Source: Bacteroidota bacterium (GTDB taxonomy: Bacteria > Bacteroidota > Bacteroidia > Bacteroidales > VadinHA17). From it: a stretch of DNA of 50,288 bases. The stretch covers positions 1-50,288 of the forward strand of contig JADFQJ010000017.1 of assembly GCA_022561875.1 (NCBI GenBank). The letters run 5' to 3'. Both the position numbers and the translations under genes were made by a program. How positions within the stretch are numbered: the first letter of the stretch is position 1; every line of letters begins with the position of its first letter. The notes beneath the pieces were generated by a model, which ran no database searches, was not told where the DNA came from, and saw only the letters and a program-made list of their open reading frames with translations. Of this stretch, positions 16,011 through 25,516 are shown in pieces.

Positions 16011-16196
16011 ATGAAACAAAGTTATACCCCGCCTTCTTTATTTATTGAAAATACGGATAACAACAGAGATTTGTACTCCCTTGAATGGCAGGTGGAACAT
16101 TCTTTTAATGACGTTTTATCTCTTCTTTGTCTTCTTCAATTTGATGTTAGAGAGGAAGTGACTGAGAAATTGTTTCAACAAGTTGAACAATTATGA
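16011..16196 (+). CDS. Possible small protein of 61 residues, unknown
   Basis: An isolated ATG frame in the otherwise empty 600-bp gap between the transposase and rsmE. The product is acidic and looks helical, with no membrane segment and no recognised motif. It may be a real small gene or a remnant of a larger one displaced by the mobile element. From 15933 to 16010 and 16197 to 16248 I see nothing else. Confidence 0.35.
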   Translation: MKQSYTPPSLFIENTDNNRDLYSLEWQVEHSFNDVLSLLCLLQFDVREEVTEKLFQQVEQL

Positions 16197-16248
16197 GTAT
16201 TTATCAGATTGAAGAACCATGCTGGATATGAGAAATTATTAATACAGA

Positions 16249-16950
16249 TTATTGATTCAGCAAATTGACCGTATGACATGCAATAATGCCGGCTGTTTCA
16301 GTACGTAACCTGCCCGGTCCCAGCAATACGGCTGAGAATCCGTTTTTACAAGCCAGATGAACCTCTTCGGAAGAAAAATCTCCCTCAGGACCAATAAGGA
16401 TAAGGATATCTTGTTCTCTTTTAACCAATACCTTCAAACTGGTTCTGGTATCTTTATCGCGATGTGCAATAAATCTGTAAGTGGGATGATTTTTGGAGAT
16501 AAATTCCATGAAACCGGTTACCTCATTCAGTTCCGGCTTGTATGCTTTAACCGATTGTTTCATAGCAGATATTATCACCTTGTTAAGCCGTTCCTTTCGG
16601 ATTGTTTTCCTTTCAGACCTTTCACAAAGCAGGGGAGTGATCTCATCAATGCCAATTTCAGTGGCTTTTTCAAGAAACCATTCGAAACGGCTGATGTTTT
16701 TTGTTGGAGCTATTGCAATATGCAACCTGAAACTCCTTTTCCCCCAATCGTATCTGATCTCTGTTGTCTCAATAATACAATTCTTCCGATCGGCAACTTT
16801 TATATTTGCCTTATGATATCCACCTTTTCCGTCAACAAGGATAATTTTGCCACCCTCTTTTAAACGGAGTACATTTATGCAGTGTTGTGATTCTTCCTTA
16901 TTCAACTTATAATGCTTCCCGTGAATGTCAGGAGTATAAAAAATATGCAT
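16249..16950 (-). CDS. rsmE: 16S rRNA (uracil(1498)-N(3))-methyltransferase RsmE
   Basis: RsmE is a SPOUT-class methyltransferase that modifies U1498 of 16S rRNA. The N-terminal PUA-like part opens with MHIFYTPDIHG and HCINVLRLKEGG. The SPOUT part has TKNISRFEWFLEKATEIGIDEITPL in its usual place, with ERSERK after it, and ends with LIGPEGDFSSEE and LLGPGRLRTETAG, the SAM-binding knot. I start at the ATG at 16950. A methionine eight codons upstream (16974) is also possible but precedes the family's usual beginning. It is a single gene with no clear operon partners. Confidence 0.93.
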   Translation of the reverse strand: MHIFYTPDIHGKHYKLNKEESQHCINVLRLKEGGKIILVDGKGGYHKANIKVADRKNCIIETTEIRYDWGKRSFRLHIAIAPTKNISRFEWFLEKATEIGIDEITPLLCERSERKTIRKERLNKVIISAMKQSVKAYKPELNEVTGFMEFISKNHPTYRFIAHRDKDTRTSLKVLVKREQDILILIGPEGDFSSEEVHLACKNGFSAVLLGPGRLRTETAGIIACHTVNLLNQ

Positions 16951-17161
16951 TTTAGTGTTATTATATGAAAGCAAATTTAATAAATTAAGTCAAAAAGCTA
17001 AGACGAAAACTGTGGCCAAAGATTGAATACCTTCAGTAAAATTCAATAATGAGAAGGTTTTGTAGGGTTATGTGGAAAGACTAATTGAAGAAATTACCTG
17101 TAAACTACCTGTAACATGCTGTTATTTGCATTAAATTTACGCTTTTAAAAGAAACCTGCGA

Positions 17162-17668
17162 ATGACAAGAATTGGGTTATTATCTGACACCCATGGATAT
17201 CTTCACCCTGATATATTTGAATATTTCGGGAAATGTGATGAAATCTGGCACTCTGGTGATATAGGTGATATTGAAATTGCACACAGGTTAAAACAATTTA
17301 AACCTTTAAGAGCAGTTTATGGAAATGTTGACGGGCATGAGATCCGTTCCGGTTTCTGTGAAAACCTCCGGTTTATTTGCGAAGATAAATCAGTGTGGAT
17401 AACTCATATTGGTGGTTATCCGGGAAAGTATGACCGGTCGGTCAGGGATGAAATAAACAGGAATCCTCCGGGATTGTTCATTTCCGGGCATTCACATATT
17501 CTTAAGGTTATGTATGACAAGGAACTGGATTTATTGCATATAAACCCGGGAGCTTCCGGGAAGTTTGGAATCCATAAATACCTAACTGTAGTCAGATTTA
17601 ATATTGATTGCAATGAAATAATGAACTTCGAAGTAATCAGGCTCGGGGAAAAGAAAAAAGTTGATTAA
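17162..17668 (+). CDS. YfcE/MJ0936-type metallophosphodiesterase
   Basis: This is a small calcineurin-like phosphodiesterase of the YfcE/MJ0936 class. Metal ligands are visible in order: LLSDTHGYL (D-x-H, residues 6-14), HSGDIGD (about 31-37), GNVDGHE (N, about 56-62), ITHIGGYPG (H), and SGHSHI with NPGASGKFG at the end. At 168 residues it is a typical single-domain member. The physiological substrate of the family is uncertain. Two TACCTGTAA words with an 11-bp period lie about 55 nt upstream (17096-17116). The gene converges on the 1500-residue gene with only 3 bp between stops. Confidence 0.88.
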   Translation: MTRIGLLSDTHGYLHPDIFEYFGKCDEIWHSGDIGDIEIAHRLKQFKPLRAVYGNVDGHEIRSGFCENLRFICEDKSVWITHIGGYPGKYDRSVRDEINRNPPGLFISGHSHILKVMYDKELDLLHINPGASGKFGIHKYLTVVRFNIDCNEIMNFEVIRLGEKKKVD

Positions 17669-17671
17669 GAG

Positions 17672-20600
17672 CTACATTTCATCCCCTTCACTTTTTTCAT
17701 GATATAATCTGAACCTTCTCAGGAACATCTGCAGTTTCCTGTCGACTGAAAGCATATAAATATACGATGTATCACCACTTTTAACATTCAGCTTTCTTTG
17801 TCCGGGCTTAAGTGCTTGAATCGGATCTATGAAATTCTGGTTGCGTGAAAGAGCCTGCATCACGCCTCTTGTATATCCGAAATAGTACCAGGTTTCATCA
17901 TCAATCTTAAGATACAGATCAAACATATCACCGCTTCTCTTTTTCTGCATCTCCAGGTATCCTTCAGTTTTTACATTTAATTGTTTATTCATGATGTTCC
18001 CAATCCCTATCTTTCCCACCGAGTGGTATGAACTGGTTTCCTGGTTCCATTTTAGCTTTACGTCTGTTAACAGTATTTTATATTTTCTAATGCCTTCCGG
18101 GAGCTCAGCCATAATCCCGAAAAGACTGGATTCCTGTGTTAATATATTAGCCTGATCAACTCCGAGCAGTTCACGCATCCCTTTTTTATATTGCTCAGTG
18201 GTCAGATCAACCGGTTCAAGTGTTGGTTTTACAAATATATCGTTGGCCATTGCCATCATGGCTTCATCAGAAAAGTAGAAATCTAATCCCAGCATAATGT
18301 TCATTGTTGTTTGTCCTGATTCCTCTTCATAAAGTGTATTTCCAACAACAGTCATCTTAACTTGTCCATAATCCACTGCCAGATCAAGTGACCCTTCACC
18401 ATAAAGATTGCAATAATTTTTGTCAAAGCTTAGTAGATTACCTGGTAAACTTTCATCAGTTAATTTTTCCAAACTACCTATTTTGTAATTATCCGAACCT
18501 TCATCATAATACAAATAACCCTCGGCTTGAGTTATAAGGTTATCGCTATAGTCTTTTCGCCTACCCATAAATGTCTGATATATATGAGTGGAGTCTTCAG
18601 TGATATAAAGACCACTGAAAATTCTTCTGCCATCGATATTCCTTAGGTTAGCTGAAACAGGAATCAATACATTCTCAGGATCGATCTCAGATGTAAATTG
18701 CAAATAATTCTGAGCTGTGCCGGCACACTGGTGTTCAATTTGTACTCCTCCGGTAAAAGTCAGTAGCTCTTTTCCGGCATCCAGTACTACCTGTCCGACA
18801 AACGTGAAATACGGATTAAGTTTGAATTCATCATTTTCTTCAATGGTTCCTGACCCGGTGGTTACTTTTTCTTCGTTTACGCTGATATCGTCAAACCTGA
18901 TTGGTTGAGAATCTCCTTTTTGGTCAACATAATTATACAGTCCTGAAGCGGTATAACTGTTTTTATCCTGGATATTCACACTGGCCGGATTAATGGTAAA
19001 CCGGTTATTTGCAAGGATTTTTGCATCTTCAAGAGTTCTTATTCTCGATTTGTTTTCAATTTTAACAATTCCTCCATGAGGAAAGATCAGTGCATCGGCT
19101 ATTTCAATGAAATTTACTTCATAAGCAGTAATAAGGTTTTCTTCCAGGTTGTAAACCGCTGAGTCAGTAACAAATCCTAATGAATCCTTTTTAGGATTGA
19201 TTGATATCAATGTTGGTATTTCAATTCTGGCATCAGCAAAATAGGGGGAGTCAGAAGATTCAGGAAGGGGTTTTTTCCTTCTCTCTTTTTTGCCCATGGC
19301 CAGTTCTTTAACATTCATATCCCATACAAAATAGTTCAGACTGCTGGTGATCTGGTTATCAGGTAATCTTACATAGGTCGTGTCAGAATTTGAAGCGACT
19401 ATGCTTTTACCTTTACTGAAATCAACATGTGTGCTTACATTGTCAGCAATGAAAGCATATCCGTCTGTTTTGCGCGATTTGAGACGGAAAGAAGCAGTAT
19501 CGGCATCAAAAGCTTGTTCTGTAAAAAGCAAATTATCCGACCTGATAATGGCATCAGGCATATCAATCTTTCCTGACCCGGTAAGGCCGTCCGGTTTTAG
19601 CCTGACTGATCCTTTAAGCTTTATTTTGTCATTAAACAATGCAAAATCATTTTCACTGCTCCGGGCAGTTAACTCATTTTTAATTGGGTACCAACCTATC
19701 TGAACATTATTCGCATTCAATTCAGGAAATTTCACACCGGTTTCCTGCTGCATGATATTAAAAGTTTGAGCTTCAGCAAACATTGAATCGGGGAAGAAAA
19801 TAAAATCATCAGATTCAACAATGGAAGAAAGATATTCCAGTCTTCCCTTACCCTCAAGTCCCTTGTTACTTAGCTTGATGTTATTGTAATAGGTTCCTTT
19901 TCCTCCATATACAGGAAGCCCTTCATCGGGTGTAGTATACGAAAATCCGAGTGAATGATCTTCCTGCACTGTAAGGGTTTGTGAGATTTCCGGAAATATG
20001 CCACTACTGAATTTACCTTTAAACTGGACATCCTCTTTATTGAATTTGTCCAGGTTCTTGATTGTGTAGGGTTCCAGTTCAAAATAAAATTCATCGCGGG
20101 AGTATGTACTATCCAAACCGGGAATATTTTCGTAATAGACATAAGAATTAGCCTTACTGCGGAGTATTGGATATTCAGGGAATTGATAATACCCTGATTT
20201 ATTGGATGGATGATCTATGAGTAGTTCACCGGTTATCATCTCTATGTTGTTCTTGATATCTGAATGAAAAGCACGTCCATAAATATCGGATGTGTCTTTC
20301 TGTATTGCAAGGTGTAATGAATCAATATTATGGAGGTCAATCTTGAAAGAATCGTACCGGAATTCAAAATTTTCGCCAAAAAAAGTAAAAAGACCGGCCT
20401 TTACATTCCCGTCAAAACTAAAATTTCTGTTCTTTTTCAGAATAATCTGTTCTCTTTTTGGCCATATGATAACATTTTGAGAATCACTAAGAAATATTTG
20501 TGATACACCATTTATAGTCAGGTCCTTAGTAGTCAGGTCCAGCGTGGCATTCTCAAGTGGAGCCCTGGTAGTAGAAACAAAATCAATCACATCAAAATCA

Positions 20601-22174
20601 ATCTCCCCGGTAAATGCATCAATAAAATCGTATAACCGTTTTTTAATTGAAACTTCACCTGTATTCTGATCATAATAAATAAAACCATCTATTGATAATC
20701 TTACACAGAGTTGTTTTATCTGGTAGGGTGGTTTATTCATCCATTTTGCCAGTTCATCAACAGGAAAAGTTTCGGAGTAATACCATTTGGCAAATTTCTT
20801 TAGTGTAAAAAGAGGATGATATTCATCAATTCCCTGCATTCTGTGGAATTCAATTTCGTTATAATAACTGATTGATTCAAATCGTGCGTGCCCAAGACTT
20901 GCCCCTCTTGACATTGTCATTTTTATTTTGGGATCCTCAATCTTCCAGGAGAGCATTTCAAATTCCATATCAAGATTGTGGTAGGAATTAAAATACGGGC
21001 TGTGAGTAAGTTTGTCATTCGTGCGGTACAACGTTATTTCTTTATTTGAAACTTGATAATTGAAAGCAATTCCGGGATGGAAAATAGAATCTTCTTCAAG
21101 GTAAATTGTTGCTATGGCTTTTCTGCTGGCAATGCGTTCTTTTGAAAACACAATATATTCTGACTTAATATTCATCAGCAATGTGTCGTTCTTATAAATT
21201 GAAAGACTGGCATTTTTGTATTTCTCACCTGTTCCGTTTAGCTTGCTGCCATGCATTGAAACACCACCCTCAAAGTTGATATTCTCAAACATATTCTCAA
21301 TCAGAATACGTTTGGCATAAGAGTTGAACTTTGGAAATGTAGCCATGTTGGGTGAGGAAATTGCTCTAACCCTCTCTTCAAGGTTCCCTGTAAGCGGTTT
21401 GTCCAGATAAATATGGTGATAAAAAAGCACCGAATCAGCTGAGTAATATGAATGGCTTAGATCAATCTGGTAATCTTTAAGCTCAGCATAAACCCGGGTT
21501 CTGTCAAATCCAGCCCTTTCCCAGCTAACAATTCCTCCTTTCCCAATCCAGATTGCCCGGTCAGGATATAGTGTTCCCTGTGTTTTGTAAATGATACCAC
21601 TGTCTCTCTGTGCATAACAGACCAGATCCGATTTGTTGAAAATTATTTTCAGAGTGCTGTCAAAAAGAAATTGGTATTTCCCTGAACGTATTTTCCATTC
21701 GTTGGCTGATGAGGTGTATAACACCCTGGCTTCCATAACTCCTTTCGTAATATTAAAATAGCGACCAATATTTTTCAAAATGAAATTTTTGTTATTCAGG
21801 AGTTCGACAAGTCCGTTATACCAGGGAGTAAAGTTTTCCTGGTTTCCTTCAGTTAGCTTGAACGCGGATAGAGAAGCCAAAAATTCAAGAAAATTTGGAT
21901 TTGCCCGTGCTCTTCGTTTAAGTAAAAGATTAGATAAGCTTATAATTTTGTTTTTTTCTTCAAGATTATAAGCGCCTGATAGCCAAAGAGAACCAAAGCT
22001 TGTTAAGATAGCCTGTTGACTTTCATTCAGGTTTGGCCCCATGAATTTATTTAGTTCAGGAAGAAACGTATCCTGTTCGGATGGAAATTCTTTTATTGAC
22101 TGCCCTGATACGGGGAAAGATGCACTTAACAAACAAAGTAAGAAAAGAAGTACTACTTCGATACGTTTTTTCAT
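17672..22174 (-). CDS. Very large secreted protein of unknown function (1500 residues)
   Basis: The protein starts with a signal peptide (KKRIEVVLLFLLCLLSASF, cleaved near residue 25 before QSIKEF). The rest has no membrane segment and is dominated by alternating polar/hydrophobic beta-strand patterns, with repeated statements of the type NxxLxGxGxxxxxDAxIxSDNLxF around residues 700-900, like the beta-solenoid of OstA/AsmA/TamB-like proteins. A compact helical piece (about residues 475-530) reads PPYQIKQLCVRLSIDGFI and resembles a winged helix. I do not recognise a named domain. It belongs, as far as I recall, to a conserved uncharacterised Bacteroidota group. A role at the outer membrane or in lipid/LPS transport is possible but unproven. 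It lies 65 bp downstream of tpiA on the same strand. Confidence 0.75.
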   Translation of the reverse strand: MKKRIEVVLLFLLCLLSASFPVSGQSIKEFPSEQDTFLPELNKFMGPNLNESQQAILTSFGSLWLSGAYNLEEKNKIISLSNLLLKRRARANPNFLEFLASLSAFKLTEGNQENFTPWYNGLVELLNNKNFILKNIGRYFNITKGVMEARVLYTSSANEWKIRSGKYQFLFDSTLKIIFNKSDLVCYAQRDSGIIYKTQGTLYPDRAIWIGKGGIVSWERAGFDRTRVYAELKDYQIDLSHSYYSADSVLFYHHIYLDKPLTGNLEERVRAISSPNMATFPKFNSYAKRILIENMFENINFEGGVSMHGSKLNGTGEKYKNASLSIYKNDTLLMNIKSEYIVFSKERIASRKAIATIYLEEDSIFHPGIAFNYQVSNKEITLYRTNDKLTHSPYFNSYHNLDMEFEMLSWKIEDPKIKMTMSRGASLGHARFESISYYNEIEFHRMQGIDEYHPLFTLKKFAKWYYSETFPVDELAKWMNKPPYQIKQLCVRLSIDGFIYYDQNTGEVSIKKRLYDFIDAFTGEIDFDVIDFVSTTRAPLENATLDLTTKDLTINGVSQIFLSDSQNVIIWPKREQIILKKNRNFSFDGNVKAGLFTFFGENFEFRYDSFKIDLHNIDSLHLAIQKDTSDIYGRAFHSDIKNNIEMITGELLIDHPSNKSGYYQFPEYPILRSKANSYVYYENIPGLDSTYSRDEFYFELEPYTIKNLDKFNKEDVQFKGKFSSGIFPEISQTLTVQEDHSLGFSYTTPDEGLPVYGGKGTYYNNIKLSNKGLEGKGRLEYLSSIVESDDFIFFPDSMFAEAQTFNIMQQETGVKFPELNANNVQIGWYPIKNELTARSSENDFALFNDKIKLKGSVRLKPDGLTGSGKIDMPDAIIRSDNLLFTEQAFDADTASFRLKSRKTDGYAFIADNVSTHVDFSKGKSIVASNSDTTYVRLPDNQITSSLNYFVWDMNVKELAMGKKERRKKPLPESSDSPYFADARIEIPTLISINPKKDSLGFVTDSAVYNLEENLITAYEVNFIEIADALIFPHGGIVKIENKSRIRTLEDAKILANNRFTINPASVNIQDKNSYTASGLYNYVDQKGDSQPIRFDDISVNEEKVTTGSGTIEENDEFKLNPYFTFVGQVVLDAGKELLTFTGGVQIEHQCAGTAQNYLQFTSEIDPENVLIPVSANLRNIDGRRIFSGLYITEDSTHIYQTFMGRRKDYSDNLITQAEGYLYYDEGSDNYKIGSLEKLTDESLPGNLLSFDKNYCNLYGEGSLDLAVDYGQVKMTVVGNTLYEEESGQTTMNIMLGLDFYFSDEAMMAMANDIFVKPTLEPVDLTTEQYKKGMRELLGVDQANILTQESSLFGIMAELPEGIRKYKILLTDVKLKWNQETSSYHSVGKIGIGNIMNKQLNVKTEGYLEMQKKRSGDMFDLYLKIDDETWYYFGYTRGVMQALSRNQNFIDPIQALKPGQRKLNVKSGDTSYIYMLSVDRKLQMFLRRFRLYHEKSEGDEM

Positions 22175-22239
22175 AAGACATATTTTTATAAAGATATAAA
22201 CCTATGCCTGACGTACAAAATATTTTTATTCACAGAACA

Positions 22240-22998
22240 CTAGAATGAGTTTATTATCTCAAAAAAATCATCTGCTTTGAGTGATGCCCCTCCAATAAGC
22301 CCGCCGTCAACGTCCGGATTTGAAAATAATTCTTTCGCATTGGTTGGTTTGCAACTGCCTCCATAAAGAATTGTAGTATTATCAGCAATTTCCTGATTGT
22401 AAGTTTCAGTTACCAGTTTTCGTATATATTTATGCATTTCCTGAGCTTGCTGTGGAGTAGCAGTTTCTCCTGTGCCGATTGCCCAAACCGGCTCGTATGC
22501 AATTATTATTTTGCTAAACTCTTCATCATCCAGATCGAACAGGCCTTCACGAAGCTGCTTGTTCACAGCCTCAAATTGTTTTTCCTGCTTCCTCTCCTCA
22601 AGTTGCTCACCAATACAGAAAATTGGTTTCAGAGAGTTTTCCAGTGCAAGTTTTACCTTTTTGTTCAGGGTTTCATTATCTTCATTAAAATATGACCTCC
22701 TTTCAGAATGTCCTATGATTACATATTCAATACCTGTGGATTTGATCATTTCAGCTGATACTTCACCGGTAAATGCCCCCCTGGGTTCTGAAGAACAATT
22801 TTGTGCTGCAATGGAAATAAGCTTATGGTTCACGATCTTAGATACTTCTGACAGATGAATAAAAGGTAACCCGATTATAACCCCGGCACTTTTGTCTTCT
22901 TGCTTTTCAACCTGTAGTTCAATCTCTCTGGCAAGCTCAATGCCTTCTTTTAATGTTTTGTTCATTTTCCAGTTACCTGCAACAATTCGTTTTCTCAT
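22240..22998 (-). CDS. tpiA: Triose-phosphate isomerase
   Basis: TpiA interconverts dihydroxyacetone phosphate and glyceraldehyde 3-phosphate in glycolysis and gluconeogenesis. The opening [12 protein letters not shown] holds the catalytic lysine and asparagine. [10 protein letters not shown] (about residues 91-100) has the electrophilic histidine. [17 protein letters not shown] (about 169-185) has the catalytic glutamate and the mobile loop, and LYGGSCKP with GGLIGGASL binds phosphate. The length of 252 residues is normal. A perfect TAnnTTTG element lies 42 nt upstream. Confidence 0.98.
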   Translation of the reverse strand: MRKRIVAGNWKMNKTLKEGIELAREIELQVEKQEDKSAGVIIGLPFIHLSEVSKIVNHKLISIAAQNCSSEPRGAFTGEVSAEMIKSTGIEYVIIGHSERRSYFNEDNETLNKKVKLALENSLKPIFCIGEQLEERKQEKQFEAVNKQLREGLFDLDDEEFSKIIIAYEPVWAIGTGETATPQQAQEMHKYIRKLVTETYNQEIADNTTILYGGSCKPTNAKELFSNPDVDGGLIGGASLKADDFFEIINSF

Positions 22999-23040
22999 GG
23001 TATTATTATTTTATATTTTTTTTATGAATAACAGGAATTG

Positions 23041-23048
23041 CAAAAGTA
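23041..23048 (-). promoter_or_regulatory. Candidate -7 element for tpiA
   Basis: The minus strand reads TACTTTTG, an exact match to TAnnTTTG, 42 nt before the tpiA ATG. The -33 element is weak (CTG at slightly short spacing). Confidence 0.45.
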
Positions 23049-23078
23049 AGAAATATTCATTTAATCAGACTTTTACAT

Positions 23079-24161
23079 TCAGGTTAACCGAACCCTGGGA
23101 TCGAGAAGAGTATAAATTATGTCTACCAGGATATTTACTACAATAAAAATCAATGATATTGTTAAAATGCATCCAAGGACTACAGGCATATCATATTTAT
23201 TCAATGCATCTACAATTACATATCCCAAACCTTTCCATCCAAATATATATTCAACAAAAACCACACCGGCCATAAGCGATGCGAACCACCCGGATACCGC
23301 TGTAATCACAGGATTAAGTGAGTTTTGTAATGCATGTTTGAAAATAATGCGGCTGAAACTTAATCCTTTAGCTTTTGCCGTCCTGATGTAATCCTGTGAC
23401 AATACTTCGAGCATCGAATTGCGTGTCAACTGCGTGACAATGGCAAGGGGTCTTATACCAAGAGTAAATGCAGGAAGGATCAGGTTTTTTAACTCCAGAT
23501 ACCTTCCCTCACCAAAATCATCAATTTCATATAAATTCCCGGTCAGGTTAAGTCCTGTAAAATCCCCGAGAACAAATGCAAATAACCACCCGATAATTAT
23601 TGCAGCAAAGAAAGATGGCACAGACATACCTGTTGCTGAAAGGAATATAAGTACTCTGTCTATTAACTTATCCTTTTTAATAGCAGCAAGTATTCCAAGA
23701 GATAATCCCAGAATTGTCGCGAAAACAATGGATACCAAAGCAAGTATAAAGGTATTAGGCAGAGTCTCTGAAATGATGGCTGATACATTTTTTTTGCTCT
23801 GATACGACCTGCGTAAATATGGTCGCTTGAAAACCAGAATTCTTTTGTCAGAAATATTAACAATCTTCAGGTAGGTGGAATATCTTATGGAATCGATGAA
23901 AAAATAATCTGAGGGGTCGTTAGTGACATGAACGGAAACAGGGGAGAGGTCATTCAGATATTTAATATACTGCATACTTATCGACTTGTCAAGTCCCAGA
24001 TCCTTCCGGATCACTTCGATCGATTTCTCGTCAGCTCTCTGGCCAAGCATCATCCTGGCCGGGTCCCCTGGCAAAACTGTGAAAAGAAAGAATACAAGTG
24101 ATACAACCCCCCATAATATGAGTATGCTGTATAGAAGCCGTTTTATTATATAGTGAAACAA
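23079..24161 (-). CDS. DppB/OppB-type ABC transporter permease (orphan)
   Basis: This is an integral membrane permease of the peptide/nickel (DppB) family. TM1 is at about residues 9-30, followed by VLPGDPARMMLGQRADEKSIE, the family N-terminal signature, in its usual place. An enlarged extracytoplasmic loop of about 80 residues follows (70-135), then five further helices. The coupling motif that touches the ATPase is DYIRTAKAKGLSFSRII (about 260-276), and the end GWKGLGYVIVDALNKYD with LDPRVRL is typical. At 360 residues it is longer than E. coli DppB because of the loop. No DppC, ATPase or binding protein is adjacent, so the rest of the transporter must be elsewhere. Confidence 0.88.
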   Translation of the reverse strand: MFHYIIKRLLYSILILWGVVSLVFFLFTVLPGDPARMMLGQRADEKSIEVIRKDLGLDKSISMQYIKYLNDLSPVSVHVTNDPSDYFFIDSIRYSTYLKIVNISDKRILVFKRPYLRRSYQSKKNVSAIISETLPNTFILALVSIVFATILGLSLGILAAIKKDKLIDRVLIFLSATGMSVPSFFAAIIIGWLFAFVLGDFTGLNLTGNLYEIDDFGEGRYLELKNLILPAFTLGIRPLAIVTQLTRNSMLEVLSQDYIRTAKAKGLSFSRIIFKHALQNSLNPVITAVSGWFASLMAGVVFVEYIFGWKGLGYVIVDALNKYDMPVVLGCILTISLIFIVVNILVDIIYTLLDPRVRLT

Positions 24162-24224
24162 AATATGTTGTTGTATTAATCTTTTTAATTACTTTGCGAA
24201 GCTATGTTCTATTCAACTACTCAA

Positions 24225-25508
24225 CTATTCAACCACTCCACCACTCCATTTCACTGATAAATTCCTGGTTATCTCAAATACTGAAACTCCAAGTAATAAA
24301 ACAATAATTAAAATTATTACCAATGCACGTTCATGTTCTTGTCGTGCTGTGTTGATAACCATTGAAAGAACAGGTTTTCCGAGCTCTTCAATACCGGGCA
24401 GATCATTATAATGCCATTTAGCCAGGATAGTTCCTTCCTTTAAAAGTAACAATCCCGGATTTGAACGGATAATTGTTTTCAGGGTTGTTTCATCAGTATA
24501 AAAAACATTGAAAGATAATTGCTGAGAGGTCTTAATCTGTTCTGTCTCAGAGTGTATCGAGGATGTAAGGCAATAGAATTTTATACCTCTCTGGTCACAA
24601 TACAAAGATATTTTATCAAGTTTTTGAAGCGCTTTCTTGTTGGCTTTGGCCAGGTTTGATGAGACCAGAATAAAAGAATATCCATTATCTGAAAGTACAA
24701 TATCTGTTATTTCATTACCATCCGGAGTTGTAATGGAAAAATCATGTATTGGTGGTTGATAACCCTCTTTTATTAATATGGACTTTTGTTCCACGAAGGT
24801 CCAGGTTGAATCCTGCCAAGGGAAGTTTTCCAAACTAAACTCTTTTCTAACCCCGTTTTTCTCATAGATTAGAATTGTTTTATATTCATCTACAGGTGCA
24901 TTTTCAGGCAGATACATTTTCTCAGGGATATTGGTTCCGGCATTATAAGGCCTGAAATCGAGCATTGGCAGGTGGCGGTAATTATGAATTGAAAAACCAA
25001 CGAAAAGAATAAAAATAACAGCCAGAATAAACCATTCCGTTCTGACCGGATATGCCGGTATAAATTTCTTTCTGTTTAAAAAGATAATCAATACCATAAC
25101 TGTCAGGATGACATTTTTCCAGAAAGTTTGCCAGTTAGTAAGTACAATTGCATCACCAAAACAACCACAATCAGATACAGGGTTAAACAGGGCAAGTCCA
25201 AGAGTAATGGGGGTGAAAGCAGCCATGAAAATTAATATCCCCAAAATGCCATAATAGGTTCTGAACCCAAAAAGCAGAGAAATTCCTATAATAAATTCGG
25301 TTGATACAAGAAAGATAGCCAGGGGCAGGGAGACCGGCAACAGAAAATCCAACCCGAAAGCTATAAAATAATCATCAAATTTTATGGCTGAACCCATCAG
25401 GTCGATCCCTTTTACAAAGCCTGAGAAAATAAAAACAATTCCAAGTAAGATCCGGAATGAAATGATTAGAATCTTTACACTTACACTGAGTTTTTGATTA
25501 TATGTCAT
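24225..25508 (-). CDS. DoxX family membrane protein (BT_3928-like) with C-terminal thioredoxin-like region
   Basis: The N-terminal 180 residues hold five membrane helices of the DoxX/MauE type, with FSGFVKGIDLMGSAIKF near the start and the cysteine motif SDCGCFGD (about residues 122-129). A further hydrophobic helix ends at about residue 170. The remaining soluble part (about 190-395) looks like a degenerate thioredoxin fold, with FILVSSNLAKAN and a YCDQRGIKFYCLTS strand in place of a CxxC active site. A last hydrophobic helix closes the protein (about 395-415). It belongs to a Bacteroidota family whose members sit near tpiA and folP, as here. A redox role for the CxC is plausible but not shown. 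The last residues, KWSGGVVE, and the stop are encoded by a low-complexity repeat. Confidence 0.82.
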   Translation of the reverse strand: MTYNQKLSVSVKILIISFRILLGIVFIFSGFVKGIDLMGSAIKFDDYFIAFGLDFLLPVSLPLAIFLVSTEFIIGISLLFGFRTYYGILGILIFMAAFTPITLGLALFNPVSDCGCFGDAIVLTNWQTFWKNVILTVMVLIIFLNRKKFIPAYPVRTEWFILAVIFILFVGFSIHNYRHLPMLDFRPYNAGTNIPEKMYLPENAPVDEYKTILIYEKNGVRKEFSLENFPWQDSTWTFVEQKSILIKEGYQPPIHDFSITTPDGNEITDIVLSDNGYSFILVSSNLAKANKKALQKLDKISLYCDQRGIKFYCLTSSIHSETEQIKTSQQLSFNVFYTDETTLKTIIRSNPGLLLLKEGTILAKWHYNDLPGIEELGKPVLSMVINTARQEHERALVIILIIVLLLGVSVFEITRNLSVKWSGGVVE

Positions 25509-25516
25509 AGAAAATA

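Noticed and set aside
16975-17161. Possible tRNA or riboswitch in the gap before the YfcE-like gene
   Set aside because: No cloverleaf, T-loop or conserved riboswitch core could be found; only two TACCTGTAA words.
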